The notes under the pieces were generated by a model. The model saw only the letters and a program-made list of their open reading frames with translations, did not search any database and had not been told where the DNA came from. Below are positions 1 to 6,926 of a stretch of DNA of 13,493 bases, one piece after another (the first letter of the stretch is position 1; every line of letters starts with the position of its first letter). Position numbers and translations under genes: made by a program. The stretch is from assembly GCA_013329865.1 (NCBI GenBank), contig DUJJ01000013.1:1-13493 (forward strand), in the 5' to 3' direction. This DNA is from Candidatus Poseidoniaceae archaeon. GTDB taxonomy: Archaea > Thermoplasmatota > Poseidoniia > Poseidoniales > Poseidoniaceae.

Positions 1-1
1 A

Positions 2-415
2 GGACACAGAGTTTCAGATGAAGTCGAAACACTACCAATAATTCTCGGTAACTATGTCGAAGTCAGAGAAGGTAAGTCAGAAGAGTATGACATTGAGTTA
101 TTCAACCACGGCTCAGCCACCCGGAAGGTTCTGGCAATATTTGATGAATTAGGTCTCGGTGACGATTTACAGCGCGCTAGAAATGGCCGCAAAATTCGTG
201 CCGGTAAAGCAACCATGAGAGGTCGAGTTCACAAGACCCCAAAATCTGTCTTGCTAGTGGTCAAGGAGAAGTCAGGTCTGGCTCAAGCAGCTCGCAACCT
301 TCCAGGTGTAGATGTTGTTGCAGCAAGAGACCTCAACGCCGAAGACCTAGCCCCTGGGGGCGATATTGGACGCCTGACAGTGTTTACTAAATCAGCGTTG
401 GAGGAACTCAACTGA
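2..415 (+). CDS. rpl4: Large-subunit ribosomal protein uL4 (L4), 3' part only
   Basis: The last 137 residues of archaeal uL4 are visible; the reading frame is open from base 2 and the start lies upstream of the window. uL4 binds 23S rRNA in the large subunit and, in the family, lines part of the peptide exit tunnel. The visible part contains the archaeal signature NGRKIRAGKATMRGR followed by a conserved strand (KSVLLVV). It ends with the family's C-terminal block, including PGVDVV, LNAEDLAPGG and GRLTVFTKSALEEL. An internal ATG at 215 is only a methionine within the domain, not a start. Being followed by uL23 and uL2 is the standard S10-operon order. The TGA stop at 413-415 overlaps the ribosome binding site of uL23. 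Identification is secure; only the truncation limits it. Confidence 0.96.
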   Translation, partial: GHRVSDEVETLPIILGNYVEVREGKSEEYDIELFNHGSATRKVLAIFDELGLGDDLQRARNGRKIRAGKATMRGRVHKTPKSVLLVVKEKSGLAQAARNLPGVDVVAARDLNAEDLAPGGDIGRLTVFTKSALEELN

Positions 416-421
416 GGTGAT
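413..421 (+). promoter_or_regulatory. Shine-Dalgarno overlapping the uL4 stop; decides the uL23 start
   Basis: TGAGGTGAT contains the uL4 stop codon and a strong match to the complement of the archaeal 16S 3' end. The GTG at 417-419 lies inside this site, so it is unlikely to be a start; the ATG at 426, four bases after the motif, is the sensible one. Confidence 0.75.
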
Positions 422-425
422 AATT

Positions 426-683
426 ATGAATGCATACGATATAATCATACAACCATGGCTTACTGAAAAATCCATGGAAGCAAGATCAACTCAACAAAGA
501 TTAGAGTTTATCGTTCGAAGAAGCGCATCAAAGAATGATATCGCCAAAGCGGTTGAAACCATCTTTGATGTCGAAGTTGAGAAAGTCAATGTAAGAAACA
601 CCAAGCATGGTAAACATGCCTCAGTGAAACTTGCAGAGGGCTACGATGCAGAAGATGCAGCAATGCGTCTAGGAGCGTTCTGA
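426..683 (+). CDS. rpl23: Large-subunit ribosomal protein uL23 (L23)
   Basis: An 85-residue protein of normal archaeal uL23 length. uL23 binds 23S rRNA next to the exit tunnel and, in the family, is the docking site for SRP and nascent-chain factors. The sequence shows the family's opening (IQPWLTEKSM), the central RLEFIVRRSASKNDIAKAVE helix region, and the VEVEKVNVRNTKHGKHA strand and loop that contact RNA. An in-frame GTG at 417 would add three residues but sits inside the Shine-Dalgarno sequence, so the ATG at 426 is chosen. It lies between uL4 and uL2, with a 10-nt gap upstream and 9 nt downstream. Confidence 0.96.
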   Translation: MNAYDIIIQPWLTEKSMEARSTQQRLEFIVRRSASKNDIAKAVETIFDVEVEKVNVRNTKHGKHASVKLAEGYDAEDAAMRLGAF

Positions 684-692
684 GGTGATATA

Positions 693-1409
693 ATGGGTAA
701 GAGAATACGTGCACAGAGAAAGGGTTCCTCACCAAGGTACCGTGTAGCAAGCCACCGATTCCCTGGTTCGAACCGCATGCCGAAAGAAAACGGCATAGTT
801 GGTGAAGTAACAGAGTTAATACACAGCCCAGTTCATACTGCACCACTCGCTAGGCTGAAGTTGCCCGATGGAGATACTACCCTTGTAGTTGCTACAGAAG
901 GTCTATCGGTCGGTAGCAGCGTCGCAGTCGGCGAAAATGTATCGCTAAGACCGGGTAATATAACCAATCTCGGGAGCATCCCTGAAGGTACTGCGATTAA
1001 CAATCTAGAGTTGCGACCGGGTGACGGTGGGAAGGTAGCAAGGTCAGCAGGTAACTCATGTTATGTTGAAGCGCGCATTGGCAACAAAGTGCGTGTTAGA
1101 ATGCCATCAGGCTCCTTGAAGGAACTCTCTGCTGATTGCCGAGCAACAATAGGTGTTTTGGCCGGCCATGGTCGCGACGAGATGCCGTTGAGAACTGCGG
1201 GCGCTGCACATTACAAAGCTAAGGCTCGCGGTAAATTGTATCCACACGTAAGCGGAGTAGCGATGAATCCAGTAGACCACCCGCACGGTGGTGGAAACCA
1301 TCAAGCAGTTCACGGTCCAAATTCAGTAGCACGTGGTACACCACCAGGTGCCAAGGTTGGAATCATTGCTCCACGAAGAACCGGTAGAGGCCGCGGCAAG
1401 AAAATTTGA
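693..1409 (+). CDS. rpl2: Large-subunit ribosomal protein uL2 (L2)
   Basis: A 238-residue archaeal-length uL2, a core protein needed for subunit association and peptidyl-transferase centre assembly. It opens with the archaeal GKRIRAQRKG motif. The OB-like and SH3-like RNA-binding domains follow, and the diagnostic AMNPVDHPHGGG loop lies at about residues 190-201. That loop includes the conserved histidine of the DHPHGGG motif (H196), which lies near the catalytic centre in known structures. The C-terminus is basic (RRTGRGRGKK), as expected. The start ATG follows TGAGGTGATA, which includes the uL23 stop. Nothing is missing or unusual. Confidence 0.98.
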   Translation: MGKRIRAQRKGSSPRYRVASHRFPGSNRMPKENGIVGEVTELIHSPVHTAPLARLKLPDGDTTLVVATEGLSVGSSVAVGENVSLRPGNITNLGSIPEGTAINNLELRPGDGGKVARSAGNSCYVEARIGNKVRVRMPSGSLKELSADCRATIGVLAGHGRDEMPLRTAGAAHYKAKARGKLYPHVSGVAMNPVDHPHGGGNHQAVHGPNSVARGTPPGAKVGIIAPRRTGRGRGKKI

Positions 1410-1420
1410 GGTGAGATAAT

Positions 1421-1912
1421 ATGGGACGAAAGAAAAAGAAGTCATTTATGACCCCAAAAGCCAGTAGAAGAAAGGCAAGAAAGCGTCTATCGACCACAAC
1501 TGGTCGTGTCAAGAAAGAGTTCACCTATCGTGGATTCAGCATGACCGAGTTGTCAGAGATGGATTTGTGGCCCACAGAAGGTTCTGAAACCTCCATCATA
1601 CAACTTCTACCATCAAGAGCCCGCAGATCAATTGGCCGTGGTATGTCTGTAGAAAACGAACACTTCCTCGCCAGAATGCGCAGAGGCAACACAAAGACCG
1701 TTCGAACACATCGTAGAGATATGCCAATACTGCCAGAATTTGTTGGTCGGAGAATCGCCATATACAACGGACTAAACTTTGTTGAAATCGATATCAAGCC
1801 CGAAATGATTGGCCATTATCTCGGTGAATTTGCTCTAACAAGAAAGAACGTGGCCCATAGTGGCCCAGGTGTAGGTGCTACCCGTTCGTCAAAGCACGTA
1901 GCGTTGAAGTGA
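1421..1912 (+). CDS. rps19: Small-subunit ribosomal protein uS19 (S19)
   Basis: A 163-residue uS19, a 30S head protein that contacts the intersubunit bridge and the A-site region. The N-terminal ~30 residues are very basic (KKKKS, SRRKARKR), followed by the archaeal/eukaryotic segment FTYRGFSMTELSEM. The core has the typical RTHRRDMPILPEFVGRRIAIY strand-loop and the C-terminal MIGHYLGEFALTRKNVAHSGPG block, which ends in basic residues. It is somewhat longer than many archaeal homologues as I recall them, because of the basic N-terminus. The ATG is 11 nt after the uL2 stop and is preceded by TGAGGTGAGA. Confidence 0.97.
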   Translation: MGRKKKKSFMTPKASRRKARKRLSTTTGRVKKEFTYRGFSMTELSEMDLWPTEGSETSIIQLLPSRARRSIGRGMSVENEHFLARMRRGNTKTVRTHRRDMPILPEFVGRRIAIYNGLNFVEIDIKPEMIGHYLGEFALTRKNVAHSGPGVGATRSSKHVALK

Positions 1913-1922
1913 GGTGTGATAA

Positions 1923-2519
1923 ATGGTAAAGCAAAGACAAATGGATAGAAGAACCAAGCGGCGTCAATTGCCTCAGAAGGGATTCACTCAACTACTCCAA
2001 GGTAGCCGTATTGCTTCAGCGCGTGCTGTTAATGTCGACATGCATGTGAAGCACTGCTTCGAAGTATGCCGAGCGGTCAAAAACATGACCGCTGGCAGGG
2101 CGATTGACTATCTCAACGAAGTTCTGCGAATTGATTCAGATCGAGCAGACATCAGGAGAAAAGCTGCAGCGGTGCCATACAGACTTGGTAGTGGCAACAA
2201 GAAACGCAAGCGCAGTGGACCATCGATGGTCGGTCACCGAAAGGGTGGTGTCGGGCCAGGTAGATATCCAGTAAAAGCATCTCGAGCGATCATCAAACTC
2301 ATTCAGAGTGCCATGGACAATGCTCGACATCAATACGAAGACATCGATGCAGAAGAAATGGAAATAACCCACATTGCCGCTCACCGGGGTCAAATCAGAA
2401 GAGGTTTCATCCCAAGAGCCAGAGGCAGAGCAACCCCGTCAAATCACTACCAAGTTAACCTAGAAATCTTCCTTGAAGACTTCAATGTGGTCGATGATGA
2501 GTTGGAGGATGAATTCTGA
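1923..2519 (+). CDS. rpl22: Large-subunit ribosomal protein uL22 (L22)
   Basis: A 198-residue uL22, which lines the exit tunnel and binds several 23S domains. The core is recognisable from the N-terminal helix (ARAVNVDMHVKHCFEVCRAV), the TAGRAIDYL segment and the archaeal RKGGVGPGRYPVKASRAII stretch. The long hairpin that reaches the tunnel (HIAAHRGQIRRGFIPRARGRA) ends with HYQVNLEIFLED. The family in other archaea is usually about 150-155 residues by recall; the excess here lies in a basic N-terminus (MDRRTKRRQLPQKGF) and a short acidic tail (DDELEDEF). The start follows TGAGGTGTGATAA, which embeds the uS19 stop. Confidence 0.96.
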   Translation: MVKQRQMDRRTKRRQLPQKGFTQLLQGSRIASARAVNVDMHVKHCFEVCRAVKNMTAGRAIDYLNEVLRIDSDRADIRRKAAAVPYRLGSGNKKRKRSGPSMVGHRKGGVGPGRYPVKASRAIIKLIQSAMDNARHQYEDIDAEEMEITHIAAHRGQIRRGFIPRARGRATPSNHYQVNLEIFLEDFNVVDDELEDEF

Positions 2520-2528
2520 GGTGAAATT

Positions 2529-3203
2529 ATGAGTGGTAAACAGAATATTTTGAGAACAATTGTCAACAGAAATGTCGAACGTCAGTTAGTCAAGGAATTC
2601 CTGATGGATAACACAAAAACCGCAGGTTTTGGTGGCCTTACTATCAATCGAACTCCAAACGGAACTAGCGTAGAAATAAGAGCGGAAAAGCCAGGTAGAG
2701 TAATTGGTAAGCGTGGGAAAATAATCAACGACCTACAGAAGCGCCTCAATGACGAATTTGAATTATTCAACCCACGATTGTCAGTGGAAGAAGTTGAAAA
2801 TCCAACGCTAAATGCGCAAGTAATGGCGCAAAAGATTGCCTCAGCACTGGAGCGTGGTTGGTATTACCGTCGAGCCGGGGCATCCGCAGCGGTCAATATC
2901 ATGGACGCAGGAGCCAGAGGCGTAATTGTCACTGTTGCTGGTAAGTTAACAGGGGCAAGAAATCGGACGCAGAAATTTATCCTTGGCCACGTCAAGTATT
3001 GCGGTGAAACTGCACTGCAGTTTATGGACAAAGGATACGCTGTTGCTGTCAAGAAGTTGGGAACTATTGGTGTTACAGTTCAAATTATGCGCAAGGGGAT
3101 TACCCTACCTCACGAGATTAGCGTGTTCTCCGAGGAAGAATTGCGAATTAGAGCAGATGCAGAGACTGCTGAAGTAGAAGTTGTTGAGGAGGCGAGCGAA
3201 TGA
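2529..3203 (+). CDS. rps3: Small-subunit ribosomal protein uS3 (S3)
   Basis: A 224-residue uS3, a 30S head protein at the mRNA entry channel. The N-terminal half is a type II KH domain; its RNA-binding GxxG loop is visible as GKRG at residues 60-63 within PGRVIGKRGKIINDL. The C-terminal S3 domain shows RRAGASAAVNIMDAGARGVIV and the GKLTGARNRTQKF segment. The last ~15 residues are acidic (ADAETAEVEVVEEASE), as in several archaeal uS3 proteins. Its TGA overlaps the ATG of uL29 in an ATGA junction, which suggests coupled translation. Confidence 0.97.
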   Translation: MSGKQNILRTIVNRNVERQLVKEFLMDNTKTAGFGGLTINRTPNGTSVEIRAEKPGRVIGKRGKIINDLQKRLNDEFELFNPRLSVEEVENPTLNAQVMAQKIASALERGWYYRRAGASAAVNIMDAGARGVIVTVAGKLTGARNRTQKFILGHVKYCGETALQFMDKGYAVAVKKLGTIGVTVQIMRKGITLPHEISVFSEEELRIRADAETAEVEVVEEASE

Positions 3204-3394
3204 GCTATGTTTCCAATCGTGAAATTGCTGCCATGAGTGCTGAAGCAAGAGAAGCTAGGCTTCTAGAATTGCAAGAGGAACTACTCCAGCTACGTGCCGA
3301 GAAATCTCTGGGAGGAACCCCAGCAAGCATCGGTGCATACAAAGCAACAAGGCGCAGCATTGCCAGATTAAAGACACACATGAATAACGGTTGA
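3200..3394 (+). CDS. rpl29: Large-subunit ribosomal protein uL29 (L29)
   Basis: A 64-residue, mostly helical protein of normal uL29 size. uL29 sits beside uL23 at the tunnel exit. The helical hairpin is evident from AMSAEAREARLLELQEELLQLRAEK, the loop (GGTPASIGAYKATR) and the second helix RRSIARLKTHMN, which matches the family pattern of an E/L-rich first helix and an RxxIARxKT second helix. The ATG overlaps the uS3 stop by four bases, and a purine-rich GAGGAGGCGAG just upstream serves as the binding site. It is followed by aIF1, as in many Euryarchaeota. Confidence 0.95.
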   Translation: MSYVSNREIAAMSAEAREARLLELQEELLQLRAEKSLGGTPASIGAYKATRRSIARLKTHMNNG

Positions 3395-3396
3395 TT

Positions 3397-3402
3397 GAGG
3401 AG
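3397..3402 (+). promoter_or_regulatory. Shine-Dalgarno that decides the aIF1 start
   Basis: GAGGAG lies ten bases before the ATG at 3413. A TTG at 3395 is in frame but overlaps the Shine-Dalgarno itself, so ATG 3413 or the immediately following ATG 3416 is preferred. Confidence 0.6.
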
Positions 3403-3412
3403 AAGAATACAC

Positions 3413-3715
3413 ATGATGAGTGGAATATGCAGCGTTTGTGGACTGCCGGGTGAACTATGTATATGTCAGGAAATTGCCAAGGAACAACAATGCGCGATAT
3501 TATCAACCGATAGAAGAAGATATGGAAAAATTGTCACAAAAGTAGAGGGCTTGGAGGATTCAGCAATAGACATTAATCAACTAGCTAAATTACTCAAAAA
3601 CAAATGTGCTGCAGGTGGAACGGTAAAAGGAAGAACAATTGAACTTCAAGGAGATCACAAAAAGAAGGCAGCGGTCGTACTCAAAAATAATGGATTTAAT
3701 GTGGAGGTGAGATAA
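3413..3715 (+). CDS. Translation initiation factor aIF1 (SUI1 family)
   Basis: A 100-residue SUI1-domain protein, the archaeal counterpart of eIF1 and of bacterial YciH. In the family it binds the small subunit near the P site and rejects wrong start codons. The N-terminus holds a cysteine cluster (GICSVCGLPGELCIC, Cys 6, 9, 16 and 18 from the first ATG), which is typical of archaeal SUI1 and could bind zinc. The SUI1 domain follows with RYGKIVTKVEGL and the diagnostic KCAAGGTVKGRTIELQGDHK at about residues 64-83. Two adjacent ATGs (3413, 3416) are both possible starts. It sits between uL29 and the RNase P protein gene. Its last codons contain the binding site GGAGGTGA for the next gene. Confidence 0.94.
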   Translation: MMSGICSVCGLPGELCICQEIAKEQQCAILSTDRRRYGKIVTKVEGLEDSAIDINQLAKLLKNKCAAGGTVKGRTIELQGDHKKKAAVVLKNNGFNVEVR

Positions 3716-3717
3716 AG

Positions 3718-3975
3718 ATGAATATATACAACGACAACTGGATTGGCAGAACACTGAAAGTCATCGCCTCTAATGACGCCACCTTGACATCAAGGAACGG
3801 GTTGGTTGTTGATGAAACCAAGAACACCATCACTATTGACGAAGATGGAAGATTTGTCAAACTTGGCAAATCAAGTATCAAATTCACAATATCAGACAGC
3901 AATGTCGTGATAGACGGGACGAAAGTGGGACAACGTCCAGAAAACCGAACCCACAAGAAGTATAGGATGGCGTGA
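3718..3975 (+). CDS. rnp1: RNase P protein component 1, Rpp29/Pop4 homologue
   Basis: An 85-residue protein matching archaeal RNase P component 1 (Rpp29). With Rpp21 it supports the RNase P RNA that trims the 5' leader from precursor tRNAs. The Sm-like barrel pattern is visible: WIGRTLKVIASNDATLTSRN, then GLVVDETKNTITI, a short basic strand (FVKLGKSSIKFTI), and a C-terminal segment (VVIDGTKVGQRPENR) ending in a basic tail. The GLVVDET(x)NT motif and the location between aIF1 and uS17 are both typical. Start ATG 3718 lies two bases after the aIF1 TAA, with the ribosome binding site inside the end of the aIF1 gene. No deletion or missing block is seen. Confidence 0.92.
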   Translation: MNIYNDNWIGRTLKVIASNDATLTSRNGLVVDETKNTITIDEDGRFVKLGKSSIKFTISDSNVVIDGTKVGQRPENRTHKKYRMA

Positions 3976-3979
3976 TACC

Positions 3980-4315
3980 ATGCGAGATATAGGAATAGAT
4001 GTAAAACCCCCTGCCGGTGAGTGGGATGGAGACGAGAACTGCCCTTTTTACGGAAGCCTGCGTCTTAGAGGACAAGTGCTTGAGGGAACAATTTCCAAGG
4101 TTGGAATGCAGAAAACAATCACACTTGAAAGGAATAACGTAAGATACATGCAGAAATACGAGCGGTTCGAAAAGCGCACAAGCATAGTTTCAGCTCATCT
4201 CCCATCGTGTATCGGCGAGGTTAATGTTGGTGATTCAGTTAAGGTCATGGAGTGTCGACCACTATCTAAGACAGTTGCCTTTTGCGTTATTGAAATCAAT
4301 GGAGGTGAGTCTTGA
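3980..4315 (+). CDS. rps17: Small-subunit ribosomal protein uS17 (S17)
   Basis: A 111-residue archaeal uS17, an early-binding 16S rRNA protein with an OB fold. The archaeal N-terminal extension is clear (RDIGIDVKPP, then DENCPFYGSLRLRG). The conserved core follows: GTISKVGMQKTITL, the YMQKYERFEKRTS strand-loop, AHLPSC, GDSVKVMECRPLSKT and a final strand. The ATG at 3980 is four bases after the Rpp29 stop. The binding site here is weaker than at most other junctions: only a GGCGTGAT-like stretch overlaps the stop. The C-terminal residues GGES are encoded by bases that also form the uL14 binding site. Confidence 0.96.
   Translation: MRDIGIDVKPPAGEWDGDENCPFYGSLRLRGQVLEGTISKVGMQKTITLERNNVRYMQKYERFEKRTSIVSAHLPSCIGEVNVGDSVKVMECRPLSKTVAFCVIEINGGES
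4301..4309 (+). promoter_or_regulatory. Shine-Dalgarno for uL14 inside the uS17 gene
   Basis: GGAGGTGAG ends five bases before ATG 4315 and codes for the last residues of uS17. It supports ATG 4315 over the TTG at 4312, which would overlap the uS17 stop and add one residue. Confidence 0.7.
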
Positions 4316-4713
4316 TGCGAGGAATTGCGGGCAAGCAAACTAGAGGCTTACCGACCTCAGCCAGACTCCATGTCGCTGATAACACAGGAGCCAAAGTAGT
4401 CCAAATCGTAAACATCCTGAAACTGGGTGGAACCATGCGAAGGTATCCAGCTGGTGGAGTAGGCGACATTGCGAAGGTATCGGTCAAGAAAGGAACTCCC
4501 GACACTAGACGGCAAATGTTCAATGCGGTAATCATTCGTCAAAAGCGTCCATTCAGAAGAGTGGACGGGACATGGGTTCAATTTGAAGACAACGCCTGTG
4601 TCATTACTAACGAGAAGGGCGATGTTCAGGGGTCAGATATCAAAGGCCCTGTATCAAGAGAAGCGGCGGAACGATGGCCACGTATTGCAGCAAATGCTAA
4701 ACAAATTGTCTGA
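4315..4713 (+). CDS. rpl14: Large-subunit ribosomal protein uL14 (L14)
   Basis: A 132-residue archaeal uL14, which lies on the subunit interface and binds 23S helix 95 and eL19/eL24 neighbours. The conserved opening RLHVADNTGAKVVQIV is followed by the central VGDIAKVSVKKGTPD strand and loop. Then come VIIRQKRPFRRVDGTWVQFEDNACVI and the GSDIKGPVSREAAERWPRIAANA C-terminus, matching the family throughout. Its ATG shares an A with the uS17 TGA (TGATG, 4313-4317), so translation is probably coupled. Its TGA at 4711-4713 is part of the uL24 binding site. Confidence 0.98.
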   Translation: MRGIAGKQTRGLPTSARLHVADNTGAKVVQIVNILKLGGTMRRYPAGGVGDIAKVSVKKGTPDTRRQMFNAVIIRQKRPFRRVDGTWVQFEDNACVITNEKGDVQGSDIKGPVSREAAERWPRIAANAKQIV

Positions 4714-4722
4714 GGTGAAAAT

Positions 4723-5130
4723 ATGGTAAAGAGTATGAAGCCAGGAAAACAAAGAAAAGCACACTTCAATGCTGCAAAGCATGAAAAGCGCAAGCGACTA
4801 TCTGCAAGGTTGCAGTTAGAGAAACCAGACTCGCGCTTCGACGGAGTACGCACAGTTACCGTCAGAGTTGGTGACACTGTTAGAGTCGTGCGAGGCGATC
4901 TTGCTTATGGGGGCAAGCGTCACGGTGGTTCCAGAAACAGCGAATCATTGACTGGACCAGTGTTAAGAATAGATTCAAACAGCGGCAGGTTGTATATAGA
5001 AGGTGCAAAAGCCAGCAAATCAGATAACAAAGAAGAGGCTGTTCCGGTTAGTGCCTCAAATGTTGTCGTTGTAAAATTGGATGAGACTGATAAGTTCCGA
5101 GTCCAACAATTAACCGGTAATAGGAGTTGA
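4723..5130 (+). CDS. rpl24: Large-subunit ribosomal protein uL24 (L24)
   Basis: A 135-residue archaeal/eukaryotic-type uL24, an assembly-initiating protein that binds the 5' end of 23S rRNA near the tunnel exit. The N-terminus is basic (KPGKQRKAHFNAAKHEKRKRLSA), as in archaeal and eukaryotic L26 proteins. The KOW motif is seen in VRVGDTVRVVRGDLAYGGK at about residues 47-65. A second strand region (RLYIEGAKASKSDNKEEAVPV, NVVVVKLDE) follows. The ATG is nine bases after the uL14 stop and is preceded by TGAGGTGAAA. Confidence 0.95.
   Translation: MVKSMKPGKQRKAHFNAAKHEKRKRLSARLQLEKPDSRFDGVRTVTVRVGDTVRVVRGDLAYGGKRHGGSRNSESLTGPVLRIDSNSGRLYIEGAKASKSDNKEEAVPVSASNVVVVKLDETDKFRVQQLTGNRS
5123..5126 (+). 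promoter_or_regulatory. Shine-Dalgarno that decides the eS4 start
   Basis: GGAG lies nine bases before ATG 5136. An in-frame TTG at 5127 directly abuts the motif, leaving no spacing, and is rejected as the start. Confidence 0.5.
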
Positions 5131-5135
5131 AAAAC

Positions 5136-5837
5136 ATGGGAAGTAGTAATCACTTGAAGCGATTAGCCATGCCAAGAAGCTGGCCATTGCCGCGAAAAAC
5201 CTCGATTTGGGTAACAAGAGCGTCAGCCGGTGCCCACGCATTAGAGTTGTGCATGCCGATTAGAGTTGTAATTAGGGACGTCCTTGGTTACGCAAAGTCG
5301 GCCAGAGAAGTCCGCCACATACTCCATAACGATTTGGCCTCTATCGACGGGAAGGTCTGCAAGGATAGCCGAAGAGGCGTTGGATTCATGGACGTGTTGA
5401 CCCTTGGTGAAGATAACTACCGATGCATAATTGACCGTAAAGGTCGACTTCGATACCGACCAATTTCCAAGAAGGAAGCGGAGACAAAGGTTTGCAGAAT
5501 TAATGGTAAGACCACAATTAAGGGCGGGAAAACACAACTAAACCTACACGATGGAAGAAATATTCTGGTTGATGATGCTGCTGAATACAGCACAGGGGAC
5601 TCGCTGGTGATCTCTCTTCCATCACAAGACATCAAGGAACATATCAGATTCTCAGAGGGGACCAAGTGCTACCTAACAGGCGGTGCACACGTCGGCGAAT
5701 TTGCCGAAGTTTCCGAGTATATTGTTAAGCGCTCAAGTATGCCAAATGAAGTTCAATTTGGTGAATTTGGCACAGTAATGTCCAATGTTTTCGCCATTGG
5801 CAGTGAGAAATTACCATCGACAGAGGTGGTTGAATGA
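5136..5837 (+). CDS. rps4e: Small-subunit ribosomal protein eS4 (S4e)
   Basis: A 233-residue eS4, a 30S protein found in archaea and eukaryotes but not in bacteria. The N-terminal signature is clear (GSSNHLKRLAMPRSWPLPRK). The S4-like RNA-binding domain spans about residues 42-80 and includes MPIRVVIRDVLGYAKSAREV and LHNDLASIDGKVCKD. The central eS4 domain follows (GVGFMDVLTL, YRCIIDRKGRLRYRPIS). The C-terminal KOW-like region has GTKCYLTGGAHVGEFAEV. Start ATG 5136 gives the family's usual GS(x)NHLKR opening; the upstream TTG at 5127 would be off-consensus. Its TGA overlaps the uL5 ATG (ATGA). Confidence 0.96.
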   Translation: MGSSNHLKRLAMPRSWPLPRKTSIWVTRASAGAHALELCMPIRVVIRDVLGYAKSAREVRHILHNDLASIDGKVCKDSRRGVGFMDVLTLGEDNYRCIIDRKGRLRYRPISKKEAETKVCRINGKTTIKGGKTQLNLHDGRNILVDDAAEYSTGDSLVISLPSQDIKEHIRFSEGTKCYLTGGAHVGEFAEVSEYIVKRSSMPNEVQFGEFGTVMSNVFAIGSEKLPSTEVVE

Positions 5838-6358
5838 GCGATTCAAATCCCATGATGGCACCAAAGATAGCCAAGGTCTGTGTCAACATAGGCGTTGGTG
5901 AGGGAGGAGACCGTCTGGTTAACGCAGAGAACGTACTCGAGATGGTTACTGGTGTCAAACCACAGCGAACCCTAGGTAAAATTCAGAATCGAGACCTTAA
6001 GGTCAGAGTCGGTGCGCCAATCGGTTGCAAGGCAACAATCAGAGATTCTGATAAAATCAAACAATTTCTAACAGATGCATTCTCTTGCCGAGAAAATCTG
6101 ATTCCATCGTGGAACTTTGACCGCGAAGGCAACCTTTCCTTTGGTGTCCGAGACTACACGGATTTCCCCGGTCAAAAGTATGACCCAGACATCGGAATCT
6201 ACGGCATGGACATAACAGTAGTTTTGGAGCGACCAGGCCACAGAATCAGCCGCAGGAGAAGAGCCAAGAGTAAGGTTCCAACCAGTCACAAAGTAACTGC
6301 GGATGAATCTCGAGCATGGTTTGTTGATAATTTCACTATCACTATTTTGGAGGAGTAA
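5834..6358 (+). CDS. rpl5: Large-subunit ribosomal protein uL5 (L5)
   Basis: A 174-residue archaeal uL5, which binds 5S rRNA and contacts the P-site tRNA. The conserved N-terminal strand and loop are visible ([22 protein letters not shown]), followed by the typical [22 protein letters not shown] block with the RxGxPIG-like turn ([13 protein letters not shown]). The central [25 protein letters not shown] segment is the family's best signature. The C-terminus carries the basic [17 protein letters not shown] stretch used for rRNA contact. The start overlaps the eS4 stop by four bases; uS14 begins two bases after the TAA. Confidence 0.97.
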   Translation: MSDSNPMMAPKIAKVCVNIGVGEGGDRLVNAENVLEMVTGVKPQRTLGKIQNRDLKVRVGAPIGCKATIRDSDKIKQFLTDAFSCRENLIPSWNFDREGNLSFGVRDYTDFPGQKYDPDIGIYGMDITVVLERPGHRISRRRRAKSKVPTSHKVTADESRAWFVDNFTITILEE

Positions 6359-6360
6359 GA

Positions 6361-6513
6361 ATGGCAAGAGATCACGGAGAGAGAATTGGACGGACAAGAG
6401 GCTGCAGAAGATGTGGTCGACGACGAGGTTTAATCAGGAGACACGGTCTTAGGCTATGCCGCCAATGTTTCAGAGAAGTAGGGCCTGAAATAGGCTTCAA
6501 GAAGATGAGTTGA
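6361..6513 (+). CDS. rps14: Small-subunit ribosomal protein uS14, zinc-binding type (S14)
   Basis: A short 50-residue gene that is easy to miss by length filters. uS14 binds the 30S head near uS3 and uS10. The protein has the zinc-binding pattern CRRC at residues 15-18 and CRQC at residues 33-36, with basic residues between them ([14 protein letters not shown]). This matches the archaeal and eukaryotic short S14/S29 form. The C-terminal [12 protein letters not shown] is the usual end. ATG 6361 follows GGAGGAGTAA, which includes the uL5 stop. Its TGA begins the TGAGGAGGA binding site of uS8. Confidence 0.96.
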   Translation: MARDHGERIGRTRGCRRCGRRRGLIRRHGLRLCRQCFREVGPEIGFKKMS

Positions 6514-6525
6514 GGAGGAATAAGA

Positions 6526-6915
6526 ATGCAATTTGACCCATTAAATGATGCACTAATTAAGATGTATAACGCAGAGCAAGCTGGAAAGTTCAATGTTGAA
6601 TTATCACCAGCATCCAAACTACTTGGGAACGTGCTTGAAATTATGCAGAGATCAGGCTATGTCGGCAATATCGAAAGAACCGAGGATGGTCGTGGTGGTA
6701 GTTACAAAGTAGAACTACGCGGCGCAATCAATCGTTGTGGAACCGTAAAACCACGGCACAGTGTTAGAAGACAGGAATACGAACAGTGGGAAACCCGATA
6801 TCTTCCTGCGCAGGACTTTGGTCTGCTCATTCTAACCACGAATTCAGGAGTAATGCATCATTATGATGCAAAGGATGCAAGAATAGGTGGCAAACTGCTA
6901 GCCTATGTCTATTGA
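6526..6915 (+). CDS. rps8: Small-subunit ribosomal protein uS8 (S8)
   Basis: A 129-residue archaeal uS8, a primary 16S rRNA binder of the platform; in other organisms it can also repress its own operon. The sequence contains DPLNDALIKMYNAEQAGK, then LSPASKLLGNVLEIMQRSGYVG, the EDGRGGSYKVELRGAINRCGTVKPR core, YLPAQDFGLLILTTNSGVMHH and the closing IGGKLLAYVY. The family's serine-rich RNA-contact motif usually reads STSxGxMT in bacteria and TSxGIMSH in archaea; here it is TTNSGVMHH, a mild variation. The start lies 12 bases after the uS14 stop, preceded by GGAGGAATAAG. Confidence 0.97.
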   Translation: MQFDPLNDALIKMYNAEQAGKFNVELSPASKLLGNVLEIMQRSGYVGNIERTEDGRGGSYKVELRGAINRCGTVKPRHSVRRQEYEQWETRYLPAQDFGLLILTTNSGVMHHYDAKDARIGGKLLAYVY

Positions 6916-6926
6916 GGTGATTAAGC

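Noticed and set aside
215..415. ATG at 215 as the start of a separate small gene
   Set aside because: The frame is open and matches uL4 all the way from base 2; this is an internal methionine.
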